DNA from: JBEINZ01 sp040377825
Lineage (GTDB): Bacteria; Pseudomonadota; Alphaproteobacteria; Rhizobiales; Ancalomicrobiaceae
Assembly (NCBI GenBank): GCA_040377825.1
Contig: JBEINZ010000166.1
Location: 1-7,233, forward strand
Direction: 5' to 3'
DNA: 7,233 nucleotides
A model generated the notes under the pieces. It worked only from the letters and a program-made list of their open reading frames with translations, was not told the origin of the DNA and searched no databases. This document shows, one piece after another, positions 6,726 to 7,233 of this stretch (the first letter of the stretch is position 1; each line of letters begins with the position of its first letter). The position numbers were made by a program, and so were the translations under genes.

Positions 6726-7233
6726 ATGAAGCGAGAAGCCGAGTCGTCGCTACTGCCAAAGGAAGACTACGAGGCGATCGAGGAAGCCGTGATGGAGACC
6801 GCTCGCGGTCGCTGGTTCCTCGCCGAATATGCCCGTCGCAACCGAAATGCAGACACGATCCAGATCATTTCGAGTGTGGAGAAGCTCGAACGGCTGATCC
6901 GGCGCGACCGCGCAGTTCCCGATATCGATCGTATCCGGCTTGATCTCGCCGACATGGCCGAGGCCATACAGCGCACGAAGCATGAAATTGCGCAGCTAAA
7001 GTTCGAAGGCGACTATGGCAGCCGCTTCACCCAGGCGTCAATTGAACTTGACGCTGTCGTCAGCCAAACCGAATTGGCAACTAACGAGATTTTGCTGAAT
7101 GCCGAAAAGATCCAGGAACTCGCCTGGACGATGCGCGAGGAGGGCGTTGGTGATCACCTCTGCGACCCGCTCGACCAGTTCGCCACGGAGATTTACACGG
7201 CTTGCTCGTTCCAGGATTTGACCGGCCAGCGCA
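6726..7233 (+). CDS. CheZ-family protein phosphatase (C-terminus cut by the window edge)
   Basis: CheZ proteins speed dephosphorylation of phospho-CheY, resetting the chemotaxis signal in the cytoplasm. I translated 169 codons from ATG 6726 to the window end without a stop. The protein is largely charged and predicted helical. Residues 45-92 (SSVEKLERLIRR, then DLADMAEAIQRTKHEIAQLK) could form a long helix or coiled coil. Near the end, SFQDLTGQR at 161-169 matches the CheZ active-site motif. By analogy with E. coli D143 and Q147, the equivalents are D164 and Q168, both present. AGGT seven bases upstream supports the start. The N-terminal part (ETARGRWFLAEYARRNRNADT at about 24-44) resembles hypothetical alphaproteobacterial proteins annotated as CheZ or 'chemotaxis protein'. 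No che gene is visible next to it in the window. The CheY partner is unknown, and function on a non-chemotaxis response regulator is possible. Confidence 0.8.
   Translation, partial: MKREAESSLLPKEDYEAIEEAVMETARGRWFLAEYARRNRNADTIQIISSVEKLERLIRRDRAVPDIDRIRLDLADMAEAIQRTKHEIAQLKFEGDYGSRFTQASIELDAVVSQTELATNEILLNAEKIQELAWTMREEGVGDHLCDPLDQFATEIYTACSFQDLTGQR

Overview
The window looks like a chromosomal segment of a GC-rich alphaproteobacterium, most likely Hyphomicrobiales. Three things suggest this: the codon usage, the fused STAS-MlaE permease followed by an ATPase and a long-tailed MCE protein, and the DgcN/DgcA pair. This placement is an inference from protein style, not from a marker gene. The gene content is dense and ordinary. 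I see no RNA gene, insertion sequence, CRISPR array, prophage or sign of recent transfer.

Left block (1-3257, minus strand): a three-gene, tightly spaced operon for an Mla-type lipid-transport ABC system. Transcribed order is permease with fused N-terminal STAS domain (3257-2097), ATPase (2094-1288), then a periplasmic MCE/MlaD-family protein (1279 to beyond the left edge). Spacers are 2 bp and 8 bp. The MCE protein has a long helical tail built on a repeat of exactly 47 residues. Genes that often follow in such operons, such as an auxiliary lipoprotein, would lie off the left edge.

Middle block (3424-5420, plus strand): after a 166-bp divergent promoter region comes dgcN (DUF1611-type N-acetyltransferase, acting on D-glutamate), overlapped by dgcA (enolase-superfamily N-acetyl-D-glutamate racemase). 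Together they are expected to turn D-glutamate, a peptidoglycan constituent, into N-acetyl-L-glutamate.

Right block: an MFS transporter of the HcaT-like (MFS_1_like) type lies on the minus strand (5390-6601) and runs tail-to-tail into dgcA, sharing 31 bp. It is divergent from a plus-strand gene (6726 to beyond the right edge) whose product ends, as far as visible, in the CheZ phosphatase motif. The roughly 125-bp divergent region between them is noticeably AT-richer and holds a short perfect inverted repeat.

The candidates most worth a second look are the 47-residue periodic MCE tail, the CheZ-like protein in a probable alphaproteobacterium, and the unassigned substrate of the MFS transporter next to the D-glutamate pair. 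I found no clear evidence of a wholly new system.
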